A stretch of DNA of 64,000 bases, from assembly GCF_900143095.1 (NCBI RefSeq), contig NZ_FRDA01000002.1:372001-436000 (forward strand), written 5' to 3'. Below are positions 55,060-63,721 of the stretch, piece after piece; the first letter of the stretch is position 1, and every line of letters starts with the position of its first letter. Both the position numbers and the translations under genes were made by a program. The notes below the pieces were generated by a model. The model did not search any database. It was not told the origin of the DNA and saw only the letters and a list, made by a program, of their open reading frames with translations. The stretch is from Pseudomonas asturiensis. Lineage in GTDB: Bacteria > Pseudomonadota > Gammaproteobacteria > Pseudomonadales > Pseudomonadaceae.

Positions 55060-56583
55060 ATGCCTGCTTCATCCGACCTGCTGGAAAAATCCGCCACCGA
55101 ATTGCGCGCCCTGATCGGCAACAAGCAGTTGTCGCCAGTCGAGTTGCTGAACGCCAGCATCCAGCGCATCGAATCGCTCAATCCGAAGATCAACGCCTTC
55201 GCCGCGACCTGCTTCGAGCGGGCGCGGGATGAAGCGGTACAGGCCGAACACGCCGTCATGCAGGGCCAGCCGCTGGGCTTATTGCACGGTCTGCCCATCG
55301 GCATCAAGGATCTGGAAGAAACCGCAGGCGTGCTCACCACCTACGGCTCGCAGCTGTTTCGCGACAATATCCCCGGCCAGGACAATCTGCTGGTGGTACG
55401 TCTGCGCCGTGCCGGGGCGATCATGGTCGGCAAGACCAACGTCCCGGAACTCGGTGCAGGCGCCAATACCCGCAATGTGGTGTGGGGCGCTACAGGCAAT
55501 CCGTTCAATCCCGAGCTGAACGCAGGCGGCTCGTCCGGGGGCTCGGCCGCTGCCCTGGCAGTGGATATGGTGCCGCTGTGCAGCGGTTCGGACACCGGCG
55601 GTTCGTTGCGCATACCCGCTGCGCTGTGTGGCATCGTCGGCCTGCGCCCGTCCCCTGGCCTTGTGCCGAGCGAGCGCAAGAAACTGGGCTGGACGCCGCT
55701 CTCGGTGGTCGGACCGATGGGGCGCAACGTCGCCGATACGCTGCTGCAACTGCGTGCCAGCGCGGGTCTGGCGTCCTGTGATCCGCTGAGTTATGCGGTG
55801 GCAGACCATGACTTCACGTCGCGCACGATCGACCTCAGTCAGTTGCGTGTCGGCTACAGCGAAGACTTCGGTGCCTGCGCCGTGGATGAGCAGATTCGCA
55901 CCGTGTTCAGGGAAAAGATCAGCATTCTTAAATCCTTGTTCAAGTCGTGCGAGCCCATCGACCTGAACCTGGGCAGCGCGCATCGCACCTTCGACGTGCT
56001 GCGCGCCGAAGCCTTCGTCGCCGGGTTGCAGGACGCCCATGACCAGGATCCCGATGCGCTCGGTCCCAACACGCGGGCCAATTTCGACATGGGCGCGGCC
56101 ATGTCGCTGCAGGATTGCGTCAAGGCGCATGCCGAGCAAAGTCGCCTGTTCCGCAGCTTTCAGAAGCAGTTCGAGCGCTACGACCTGATCATCGCGCCAA
56201 CCACGCCTGTCTCGCCGTTCCCATGGAGCGAGTTGTACCTGCGGGACGTCAACGGTGTGCGACTGGACAACTACTATCGCTGGCTGGCGCTCTGCTACAC
56301 CATCACCCTGACCACCAACCCCGCCCTGTCGCTGCCATGCGGCACCGATCACAAGGGCATGCCATTCGGCCTGCAATTGATTGGCGGGTTTCGTGGTGAT
56401 GCCACACTAATGGCTTGCGCCCATGCGCTGGAGCAGGCCACGTCGGCCGATTCACGGGTGTGTCGCCCCCGCCCCGATCTGCAAAACCTGTTGGCCTCGG
56501 CCGTGGACCTGACGCACATCGTCACCCATCCGCCGATCCACGAAGGCTCGCACGCATCCCGGCCGGATATCGGGGCCATGTAG
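55060..56583 (+). CDS. Amidase (amidase signature family)
   Basis: Protein of 507 residues with the Ser-cisSer-Lys triad: K83 (GLPIGIKDLEETAG), cis-Ser S158 (NAGGSSGGSAAA) and nucleophile S182 (SGSDTGGSLRIPA). The family includes indoleacetamide hydrolases and many general amidases; which it is cannot be decided. GAGG is about 8 bases before the ATG. It begins 173 bases after the M20 gene and may have its own promoter. Confidence 0.92.
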   Translation: MPASSDLLEKSATELRALIGNKQLSPVELLNASIQRIESLNPKINAFAATCFERARDEAVQAEHAVMQGQPLGLLHGLPIGIKDLEETAGVLTTYGSQLFRDNIPGQDNLLVVRLRRAGAIMVGKTNVPELGAGANTRNVVWGATGNPFNPELNAGGSSGGSAAALAVDMVPLCSGSDTGGSLRIPAALCGIVGLRPSPGLVPSERKKLGWTPLSVVGPMGRNVADTLLQLRASAGLASCDPLSYAVADHDFTSRTIDLSQLRVGYSEDFGACAVDEQIRTVFREKISILKSLFKSCEPIDLNLGSAHRTFDVLRAEAFVAGLQDAHDQDPDALGPNTRANFDMGAAMSLQDCVKAHAEQSRLFRSFQKQFERYDLIIAPTTPVSPFPWSELYLRDVNGVRLDNYYRWLALCYTITLTTNPALSLPCGTDHKGMPFGLQLIGGFRGDATLMACAHALEQATSADSRVCRPRPDLQNLLASAVDLTHIVTHPPIHEGSHASRPDIGAM

Positions 56584-56657
56584 ACGGCTTTAGCGCATAG
56601 GTAAACGTGCAGCGCTGGTTCATACTGCGCGGCCATGTCCTCAAGGAGCCAGAGCCC

Positions 56658-57560
56658 GTGGCCGTTCTGCAAGCCATCCTGCCCGTTTTCCTGCTGATCG
56701 TGCTCGGCTACGTACTGGGCAAACGCAAAACCCTGACCGTCGAAAGCACCAAGGCCTTGAGCGTGTTGGCCTTCAAGTTGTTTTTGCCGATGGTGCTGTT
56801 CACCGGGATGGTCAAGGCTCCCCTGAACGACGGCCTGGACCTGCGGGTACTGGCGGCGTATTTCGTTCCGGCCTTGCTCGTGTTTGTACTGGTCAATCTG
56901 GCAATGCACCGCTCTGGCGCCACCTCGACGCCATTCGGCCTGACGGCCAGTTTCTCCAACAACATACTGATCGGCATTCCGCTGGTGGTCGGCGTGTTCG
57001 GCACTCAAGGGCTGGTGTTGCTGTTCACCGTCATCGCCGTGCACAGCCTGACGCTGTTCACGTTCCAGAGCCTGTACGACAGCCTGGCCGGTGATCAGCC
57101 TTTCAATACCCGCTCGCTGTTCGCCAGCCTGGCAAACCCGCTGATCATCGGCCTGTTACTGGGGATCGTGGTCAACCTTTCGGGCCTTGTTCTGCCTGAA
57201 TGGGCCGATCACCTGACCACCTGGCTGGCTCAGGCCGCGCTGCCCTGCGCCCTGATCGTGCTGGGCTCCAACCTGTCCAGTTTCAAACTCACACCCAGTC
57301 CGCAGGCGCTCGGCATTACCGTCGGCAAGCTGTTCCTGATGCCGCTGCTGGTTCTGCTGGCGTGCATGATGCTGGGCATTGAAGGTTTGTCGCGAGGTGT
57401 GCTGGTGCTGATGGCCGCAGGGCCTGCGGGGGTCAATGTGCTGGGTTTTGCCCGCAGCGTGCCCCACGTGCAAAAAACCAGCTCGGCGATTTGCCTGACC
57501 ACTGTCCTGTCGGCCGCGACGTTGCCGTTGTGGGTGTGGCTGGTGAGCCTGACGGGCTAG
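56658..57560 (+). CDS. AEC (auxin efflux carrier) family transporter
   Basis: Membrane protein of 300 residues with ten helices in two sets of five, typical of AEC permeases: AILPVFLLIVLGYVLGKRK, TASFSNNILIGIPLVVGVFG and MAAGPAGVNVLGFARS. GTG 56658 is taken as the start because AAGGAG lies nine bases upstream; a longer frame from ATG 56607 adds 17 non-hydrophobic residues without a ribosome site. Family members carry malonate, malate or other acids; the auxin name is inherited from plant PIN relatives. Confidence 0.88.
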   Translation: MAVLQAILPVFLLIVLGYVLGKRKTLTVESTKALSVLAFKLFLPMVLFTGMVKAPLNDGLDLRVLAAYFVPALLVFVLVNLAMHRSGATSTPFGLTASFSNNILIGIPLVVGVFGTQGLVLLFTVIAVHSLTLFTFQSLYDSLAGDQPFNTRSLFASLANPLIIGLLLGIVVNLSGLVLPEWADHLTTWLAQAALPCALIVLGSNLSSFKLTPSPQALGITVGKLFLMPLLVLLACMMLGIEGLSRGVLVLMAAGPAGVNVLGFARSVPHVQKTSSAICLTTVLSAATLPLWVWLVSLTG

Positions 57561-57573
57561 CTGAAGGAACAAA

Positions 57574-57602
57574 GCGTGAGGGGCGGTTGCTGCCCCTCAC
57601 GC
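57574..57602. terminator. Hairpin between convergent AEC and PQQ dehydrogenase genes
   Basis: GCGTGAGGGGC, 7-base loop, GCCCCTCACGC: a perfect 11-bp GC-rich stem 13 bases after one stop and 10 before the other. No T-run, so it is an intrinsic terminator candidate only by position. Confidence 0.55.
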
Positions 57603-57612
57603 CTGCCATGCG

Positions 57613-59973
57613 TTACTTGGGTAACGCGTAGGCAATCACATAATCGCCACGATCAGGCGATTGGCGGGCTCCCCCGGCGGTGAGCAGAATGTACTGCCTG
57701 CCGGTCTTGGGTGACACGTAGGTCATCGGGCCAGACTGGCTACCCACTGGCAGACGGGCTTTCCAGATCTCGTTGCCGTTGCCGCTGTCGAACGCGCGCA
57801 GGTAGAAGTCCTGAGTGCCCGCGAAGAACAGCAGACCCGATTGCGTGGACAGCGAAGCGCCCAGGGTCGGCATGCCGATCGGGATCGCAAGCCCCATACG
57901 AATACCCATCGGGCCAGTGTCCTTGACCGTACCGACCGGTACCTGCCAGACCAGCTTTTTGGTCTTCAAGTCAATCGCCGACATCGTCCCGAACGGCGGT
58001 GCCTGACACGGAATACCCACTGCCGACAGAAAGCGCTGACGCATCGCACCGAACGGCGTACCGGTCTGCGGCACGACACCCATTTCGATGCCGCTGGCAC
58101 CGGCCGCGATCTTGTCGCGCGGGATCATGTAGTTGGCCAGGCCCAGGCGCATGTCGTTGACGAACATGTAGCTGTTGGTCGGGTCAACCGAAACGCTGCC
58201 CCAGTTCATACCGCCCAGCGAGCCAGGAAATTGCAGCGCGTGGTCCATGCCTGGCGGCGTGTAGACGCCTTCATGACGCATGCCTTTGAAGGCGATGCGG
58301 CACATCAACTGATCGAATGCCGTGGCGCCCCACATATCCGACTCTTTCAGGGTCTGATTGCCAATCGACGGCATGTCCACCGAGAACGGCTGGGTCGGCG
58401 AATAGCGCTCGCCCGGCACATTGCCCTGTGGCACCGGACGCTCTTCGACACGGGAAATCGGTACGCCGGTTTCGCGGTTGAGCAGGAAAATCTCGCCCTG
58501 TTTGGTGACCTGCGCCAGCGCAGGCTGAGTACCACCCTTGCCGTCCGGGATGTCGTAAAGCAGCGGCTGTGCCGGGATGTCGAAGTCCCACAGGTCATGG
58601 TGAGTCATCTGGAAATTCCAGCGCACCTGACCGGTCTTGACGTCCACGGCGACAACGGAGGACGACCATTTGTCATCCAGTTCGGTGCGCGTGCCGCCGA
58701 AGAAATCCGGGGTCGCGTTGCCTGTGGGCAGGTAGATCAGGCCCAGTTTCGCGTCGTAGGACATCGCCGACCAGACATTCGGCGTACCGCGCGTGTAAGT
58801 CTCGCCTGCGGGTGGACGTTTGGTGGTGGTCGGGTTGCCCGGATCCCAGGCCCAGACCAACTCGCCACTGTGCACGTCGAAGGCGCGTACCACGCCCGGC
58901 GGCTCGCCCGTGGAAAAGTTGTCGGCGACACGTCCGCCGACTACAACGACGTTGCCAGCCACCAGTGGCGTCGAGGTTTGCTGGTAGTAACCTTCCTTGA
59001 CCTCGCCCATGTCGGTCTTCAGGTCGACCACACCCTGGTCGCCGAAGTCCTTACAGGCCTCGCCCGTTTTGGCATCCAGCGCGATCAGGCGGGCATCGCC
59101 GGTCGGCAGGAAAATGCGGCTGCTGCAAGCGGCAGGCTGAGCGTTTGACTCGGCTGCCGGCGTTGCGAAATAGCCCAGGCCACGGCAGCGCTGCCAGTTG
59201 GGCGCACTGCCCTTGGGGTCAAACTTCCAGCGCTGCTCGCCGGTGTCGGCATCCAGCGCGAAGACCTTGCCGTACGCGGTGCAGGTGTAGACAGTGTCAC
59301 CAATCTGCAACGGCGTGTTCTGGTCTTCGGCACCTGCCCCGGTGCTTTGCGGGATGTCGCCGGTGTGGAACGTCCACGCGACCTGCAGCTTGTCGATGTT
59401 GCCTTTGTTGATCTGATCCAGCGCCGCGAACCGGTTGCCAGCCGGGGTGTTGCCCCAGTGCGCCCAGTCCTTCTGCTCGCTGCCCGGAGCGACCGGCACA
59501 ACATTCGGCACGCTGCTGGCACTGACCACGTGCGTCGGCACAAACATGTAGCCGATGGTCGCCGCGACGCCAATGGCCAGAATGCCTGCCAGACCGTAAG
59601 CACCGCGCCCAGCCTGAGCGCCGGAAGCGCGAACCAGTTTCGGGTAGATCAGCGCGACTACCAGTCCGATCACGGCGAAAGTCAGTACCCGCGAAACCAG
59701 CGGCCAGTAATGCAGCCCTGCATCCCAGACGGCCCAGATCGCCGTCAGAATCAGCGCCACGCCATAGATCAGCGCGCCTCCAGGCTGACGCTTCGCAATC
59801 AATACGCCGCTGACCAGCATCGCCAGGCCCATGAGCAGGAAAAACCAGCTCCCGCCCAACGCCACCAGATAACCGCCCCCGCCTGCCAGGCCAAGCCCGA
59901 TCAGCGCGATAAGCACCCCCAACCCGAGCAGCAAAAACCTGCCGCCCGCCCCTGTGCCTTGCTTGCTAGTCAT
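57613..59973 (-). CDS. Membrane-bound PQQ-dependent dehydrogenase (glucose/quinate/shikimate family)
   Basis: Protein of 786 residues: five N-terminal helices (about 10-145, with AGGGGYLVALGGSWFF), then an eight-blade periplasmic propeller carrying PQQ. Landmarks are WAHWGNTPAGNRFA, YTCTAYGKVFALDADTG, RGTPNVWSAMSYD and the catalytic Asp segment MTHHDLWDFDIPAQP (about 458-472). It oxidises a sugar or cyclic polyol in the periplasm and passes electrons to ubiquinone. Glucose dehydrogenase (Gcd) and quinate dehydrogenase (QuiA) share this architecture; neither an oprB nor an aroQ/quiC neighbour is present to decide. Confidence 0.9.
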   Translation of the reverse strand: MTSKQGTGAGGRFLLLGLGVLIALIGLGLAGGGGYLVALGGSWFFLLMGLAMLVSGVLIAKRQPGGALIYGVALILTAIWAVWDAGLHYWPLVSRVLTFAVIGLVVALIYPKLVRASGAQAGRGAYGLAGILAIGVAATIGYMFVPTHVVSASSVPNVVPVAPGSEQKDWAHWGNTPAGNRFAALDQINKGNIDKLQVAWTFHTGDIPQSTGAGAEDQNTPLQIGDTVYTCTAYGKVFALDADTGEQRWKFDPKGSAPNWQRCRGLGYFATPAAESNAQPAACSSRIFLPTGDARLIALDAKTGEACKDFGDQGVVDLKTDMGEVKEGYYQQTSTPLVAGNVVVVGGRVADNFSTGEPPGVVRAFDVHSGELVWAWDPGNPTTTKRPPAGETYTRGTPNVWSAMSYDAKLGLIYLPTGNATPDFFGGTRTELDDKWSSSVVAVDVKTGQVRWNFQMTHHDLWDFDIPAQPLLYDIPDGKGGTQPALAQVTKQGEIFLLNRETGVPISRVEERPVPQGNVPGERYSPTQPFSVDMPSIGNQTLKESDMWGATAFDQLMCRIAFKGMRHEGVYTPPGMDHALQFPGSLGGMNWGSVSVDPTNSYMFVNDMRLGLANYMIPRDKIAAGASGIEMGVVPQTGTPFGAMRQRFLSAVGIPCQAPPFGTMSAIDLKTKKLVWQVPVGTVKDTGPMGIRMGLAIPIGMPTLGASLSTQSGLLFFAGTQDFYLRAFDSGNGNEIWKARLPVGSQSGPMTYVSPKTGRQYILLTAGGARQSPDRGDYVIAYALPK

Positions 59974-60203
59974 GTTCCAAACCTGTCAGATTTTTACAGC
60001 CGCGCAGAATGTACTAACTGGTTCATAATGACAAATTGTCGCAGGCTGTTTCAGCTCAAAATCAGATTCCGAACGCACAAAAATGCGTCCGCAGGCTTGG
60101 AACGGCAAGGCGTTGAATTTGTGGGCGATCAGCGAACGAAATGTGATCCATGTGGCCGCCGCGCGGTGTTACTGACTTGGCAGACATTGCAGTGAGCACC
60201 GAT

Positions 60204-60290
60204 GTGAAGGACGCGGCTTGTCAGCAGTGTTTCTTTCCAGCGACCTCTCAGTGCCTGAACTGACGCTATCGCCGGCAAGCCGCCTCCCAC
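60204..60290. repeat. REPIN beside the RAYT gene, left arm decayed
   Basis: The right arm CGCCGGCAAGCCGCCTCCCAC ends at 60290 and matches the arms at 61024-61045. The left arm near 60204 (GACGCGGCTTGTCAGCAGTG) is eroded. It lies 65 bases beyond the 3' end of the transposase-like gene. Confidence 0.7.
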
Positions 60291-60354
60291 GATAAATATC
60301 GTTTCTTCAGTGATAGAGCCGGTTTTTTCGACACCTGTAGCAGCGCAAACAACA

Positions 60355-60819
60355 TTAAATCCAGATGGCATCCCATAGCGGATAGTTTCTGACGTTTTTC
60401 ACCAGCCCTGCTCGCAGAGGGTTGGCAATGACGTAGCGAGCGACGTTAATCACGTCCTGCTCTGTGCGTACCGCCCGGTCGTGATAACCATCCTGCCAGA
60501 GCCGCCCTTTGCGTCCAGATGCTTTGTTGACCGATATTGCAGCTCTCGACTTTACGCTGCGCATGACCCCTGCCAGTGCATGGGTGCGCAACTCGAATAA
60601 CCAGTGCATATGGTCTGGCATCACGACCCAGGCAAGTGATTGAACCAGGCCTGCTTCATCGGCTTGTCTCATTTCGCGCACAAGCAGACGACCCAGTACG
60701 AACTGATTGAAAACGGGATGCCTGTCCAACGTAGTAGCGGTCACCAGATAGATCTGACCCGGTTGTGAAACCCTGCCGTCGCGCAACGTTCGTGAACGTA
60801 CCTGCCCAGCCATTCGCAT
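60355..60819 (-). CDS. REP-associated tyrosine transposase (RAYT)
   Basis: Protein of 154 residues of the IS200-like Y1 HUH group. The metal-binding HUH motif is in VVMPDHMHWLFEL (about 65-77). The catalytic Tyr follows in VARYVIANPLRAGLV near the C-terminus, and GRLWQDGYHDRAVR is a family motif. It is flanked on both sides by REP palindromes in the pattern known for RAYTs, which are thought to mobilise REP/REPIN sequences without being mobile themselves. The reading frame is intact, so it may be active. ATG 60819 follows GAGAGAG. Confidence 0.92.
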   Translation of the reverse strand: MRMAGQVRSRTLRDGRVSQPGQIYLVTATTLDRHPVFNQFVLGRLLVREMRQADEAGLVQSLAWVVMPDHMHWLFELRTHALAGVMRSVKSRAAISVNKASGRKGRLWQDGYHDRAVRTEQDVINVARYVIANPLRAGLVKNVRNYPLWDAIWI

Positions 60820-60959
60820 GCTCTCTCGTTAACCGGTGAGCAGGCAAACATAGTTAAAGAAGCAGGCGGGCATCTCTCTATAGTTACGCAGAATGTTGCC
60901 ATAGGTCCTCCAACTCATCTCGGGCAACATCACCTGCCCACTGAATGAACACTATCCCT

Positions 60960-61045
60960 GTGGGAGGCGGCTTGCCGGCGATGCGGCTTTTCAGGCGAAA
61001 AATCAGTGACTGAATTGACGCTATCGCCGGCAAGCCGCCTCCCAC
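60960..61045. repeat. REPIN, intact, 86 bp (copy 1 of tandem pair)
   Basis: Left arm GTGGGAGGCGGCTTGCCGGC and right arm GCCGGCAAGCCGCCTCCCAC are perfect inverted complements, enclosing a spacer shared with the next copy. Confidence 0.92.
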
Positions 61046-61129
61046 GACAACTATCGTTTCTTCAGTTTACGCAGGGCTTTGCCATACGCCCGGGCAACAT
61101 CACCTACCCACTGAATGAACACAATCCCT

Positions 61130-61215
61130 GTGGGAGGCGGCTTGCCGGCGATGCGGCTTTTCAGGCGAAAAATCAGTGACTGAACTAACGCTATCGCCGG
61201 CAAGCCGCCTCCCAC
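61130..61215. repeat. REPIN, intact, 86 bp (copy 2 of tandem pair)
   Basis: Same arms and almost the same spacer as the copy at 60960 (differences such as GAATTG versus GAACTA near the right arm). It ends 54 bases before the phnP stop. Confidence 0.92.
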
Positions 61216-61269
61216 GGTCAGTTGTTTGCAGCAAGACTGCGCGGTGTCAGGAGATCAATTACAAGCGAG

Positions 61270-62019
61270 TCAAACCAGCATCCCGTCCCGAGCGATCACC
61301 ACGTTGTCCGGCAATGAACGAGGCTGTTCCGACAACCAGGCGTCCAGGGTGTGGCCGACGTGGGTGAGTACGGCTTTGGCCGGGTTCAGTTGTTCGATGA
61401 TGTGCAAAGCCAGGGTCAGGTCGTTGTGGTTACGCGGAGGCCGGGATTGCGGCGGCATGGAGCAGTCGAGTATCAGGGCGTCCAGCGGCTGGCGTTGCAG
61501 GTACTCGTGAGTCGCTTCGGGCAGACCCACCGTATCGGTGAGATAGGCAATCCGTCGTCCATCACCCTCAAGCAGGTAACCCAATGTCGGCCGGGAATGC
61601 TGCAGCGGCAATGCGGTGACTAGCAGCGCACCCAGCGCACGTGTTTCGAACGCTGTAAACGGCTGACTGAAATCCAGAATGCCCGGATGTTTGTACAGGT
61701 CCGCCAACCCTTCCGGGTCCACCGGACCGTGCACTGGAATCACCAGACCCTGTCCCCAGCGCAGGTGCAACAAGCCCTGGGCGTGATCGGCATGATAGTG
61801 GGTCTGTAGAATGCCGCTGAGACTGTGCGGCGGAAAACGTTCGGTGAGGTCTATCAGTCCGCTGTCGATCAGCCAACGCTGATCATCGACTTCGATCAGC
61901 GCACTGCAAGGCAGGCGACGCAGCGTGCTGTCGTGCAGTGCCGCCAGACACGCTGGACACTGGCAACCATACACCGGCACTTGCCGCGCATCGCCAGTGC
62001 CCAGCAGTGTCAGGCGCAC
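61270..62019 (-). CDS. phnP: Phosphoribosyl 1,2-cyclic phosphate phosphodiesterase
   Basis: Metallo-beta-lactamase-fold protein of 249 residues with the metal motif THYHADHAQG (H74, H76, D78, H79), further ligands in QHSRPT and YLTDTVG, and an extra structural-zinc cluster CQCPAC (C19, C21, C24) typical of PhnP. It opens the cyclic phosphate left after C-P bond cleavage, in the phosphonate pathway. It overlaps phnN by 10 bases and is the last gene of the phn operon here. Confidence 0.93.
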   Translation of the reverse strand: MRLTLLGTGDARQVPVYGCQCPACLAALHDSTLRRLPCSALIEVDDQRWLIDSGLIDLTERFPPHSLSGILQTHYHADHAQGLLHLRWGQGLVIPVHGPVDPEGLADLYKHPGILDFSQPFTAFETRALGALLVTALPLQHSRPTLGYLLEGDGRRIAYLTDTVGLPEATHEYLQRQPLDALILDCSMPPQSRPPRNHNDLTLALHIIEQLNPAKAVLTHVGHTLDAWLSEQPRSLPDNVVIARDGMLV

Positions 62020-62576
62020 GACGGATGTTTCTCCAGATGACGAACCAACGCCGCAACCGTCTGTTCCAGCGCGCCGGAGTTATCCAGCGCATGCACACCC
62101 GGATGACTGGCCAGCAGGCTACCGGCGAACTGCTGGTTACGCTCCAGCCGCGCTTCGATTTCCGGCAGGCTTTCGCGGCCCCTGGCCAGCAGACGCTGGC
62201 GCAGCACGTCCAGATCAACGGTGAGTAAAACCGCCAGCAAGTTGGGATACCGACGCTGCGCACGTTCCAGATGCGCTCGCGACCCATTGATCAGCACGTC
62301 ATGACCTTCCAGCAGCCACTGATCGATGACAATCGGAATGCCGTAATGCAAACCGTTGGCCTGCCAGTTCAAAGCAAATGCGCCGTGCTCGCGCATGTGC
62401 TCGAACTGCTCGACGTCCACGGCCTGCGCCGCTTCACCCACCGCTTCGGCGGAACGGGTGATGACCCGCCGCACCACTCGGCAATTGCGTTCTGCCAAGG
62501 TGCCACGCGCTGCGTCCATCAGGCTGTCCTTGCCTGAACCGGACGGCCCGATGAGATAGATCAACCTGCCTGCCAT
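62010..62576 (-). CDS. phnN: Ribose 1,5-bisphosphate phosphokinase
   Basis: Kinase of 188 residues with the P-loop GPSGSGKDS near the N-terminus and a guanylate-kinase-like fold (RVITRSAEAVGE, VLINGSRAHL). It turns ribose 1,5-bisphosphate into PRPP, returning phosphonate-derived ribose to metabolism. Its start overlaps the phnM stop at 62576 by one base. Confidence 0.93.
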   Translation of the reverse strand: MAGRLIYLIGPSGSGKDSLMDAARGTLAERNCRVVRRVITRSAEAVGEAAQAVDVEQFEHMREHGAFALNWQANGLHYGIPIVIDQWLLEGHDVLINGSRAHLERAQRRYPNLLAVLLTVDLDVLRQRLLARGRESLPEIEARLERNQQFAGSLLASHPGVHALDNSGALEQTVAALVRHLEKHPSCA

Positions 62577-63721
62577 CAGAATACCCTCTTGCCTTGTCGC
62601 CAGACCTTATCGATAACCGGCAGATTGCCATGGCTGCGCGCCTGAATCAGATCGGCACGCAGGCCGACGCGAATTTCACCGCGATCCGCCAGTCCCGCCG
62701 CCAGTGCCGGTGTACGGCTGACCCTGTTCATCGCCTGTGGCAACCCGTAGTCGTTGTCCTGTTCGGCCAGCATGAACGCCGATTGCAGAAGACTGGCCGG
62801 ATAGTAGTCGCTGGAGAGAATATCCAGTAGCCCTTCTTTGGCCAGCGACGCGGCCGCCACGTTACCGGAGTGCGAGCCGCCGCGCACGATGTTCGGTGCG
62901 CCCATCAACACACTCATGCCCAGACGCCGACAGCCACGCGCCGCTTCCAGCGTGGTCGGGAACTCGGCGATGTTCATCCCGTAACCCGCCGATTCCTCGA
63001 CATGGGCCATGGTCGCGTCATCGTGACTGGCGATGGACAACCCGCGTGCCAGACACAGTTCGACAATCGCGCGGCGATATCGATCAGCGTACTCGATGGA
63101 ATTGGCCACTTGCTCGACGATGAAGCCGTCCATCTCCTGACTGCTCATGTGGTATTTGCCCATGTAGTACTCTCGGTACTTGGACTCCAGCGCGAACTGA
63201 CGCTGGCCGGGCGCGTGGTCCATGACCGACACCAGTTTAACCAGCGGCTGATCCACCAGGTCACGAAACACGCTCAGGGTGTCCGGGTGGCTTACTTCAC
63301 AGCGCAGATGCAGCAGGTGCTCGGCACGGGTCAGACCGGCGTCTGTGGCCGTCGCAATGGCGGCGAGCATCGAGGGCAACTGCTGCATGCGCTTGCCCTT
63401 GGGATTGATGTCGCCAATCGACAGTGCGTCGAACACCGTCGTGATGCCTGCCGCGACAATCTGCGCATCGTGGCTGATCACCGCCGACGTTGAAGGCCAG
63501 TCAACACCGGGACGCGGCGACAGGTGCTTTTCCAGATTATCGGTGTGCAGTTCGACAAGCCCCGGTAGCAGGTAGCCGCCCTGCAGGTCCTGCGCCTGAC
63601 TCAACAGGCTGCGGCCCGAATCGACCTCCGCGATCACACCGTCGCGTACCACCACCGTACCGGAGAACACCGACTCGCCAGTGACCACGCGGGCGTTGGT
63701 GAAAATCTGTTCGTTCAGCAT
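62576..63721 (-). CDS. phnM: Alpha-D-ribose 1-methylphosphonate 5-triphosphate diphosphatase
   Basis: Amidohydrolase-superfamily protein of 381 residues. Metal ligands are in [15 protein letters not shown] (the HxDxxxxH variant of the superfamily motif), with further sites in [11 protein letters not shown] and [14 protein letters not shown]. It releases pyrophosphate from the triphosphate intermediate before C-P lyase acts. It overlaps the phnL stop by 7 bases. Confidence 0.94.
   Translation of the reverse strand: MLNEQIFTNARVVTGESVFSGTVVVRDGVIAEVDSGRSLLSQAQDLQGGYLLPGLVELHTDNLEKHLSPRPGVDWPSTSAVISHDAQIVAAGITTVFDALSIGDINPKGKRMQQLPSMLAAIATATDAGLTRAEHLLHLRCEVSHPDTLSVFRDLVDQPLVKLVSVMDHAPGQRQFALESKYREYYMGKYHMSSQEMDGFIVEQVANSIEYADRYRRAIVELCLARGLSIASHDDATMAHVEESAGYGMNIAEFPTTLEAARGCRRLGMSVLMGAPNIVRGGSHSGNVAAASLAKEGLLDILSSDYYPASLLQSAFMLAEQDNDYGLPQAMNRVSRTPALAAGLADRGEIRVGLRADLIQARSHGNLPVIDKVWRQGKRVF

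Larger units (their letters stand above)
60881..61216. repeat. Tandem duplication of a roughly 170-bp unit containing a REPIN
   Basis: Two near-identical blocks with a period of 170 bp: CGGGCAACATCACCT begins at 60921 and again at 61091, followed by matching sequence through each REPIN. Divergence is limited to a few substitutions within the blocks, so the duplication looks recent. Confidence 0.8.

Noticed and set aside
57841..59148. A 435-codon reading frame antisense to the PQQ dehydrogenase
   Set aside because: It lies wholly inside the dehydrogenase gene and its product is Arg/His-rich without domain features, as expected for a shadow frame.
60881..61216. Repeated blocks as a CRISPR array
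   Set aside because: Only two large blocks with internal REP palindromes; no short regular repeats with unique spacers and no cas genes.
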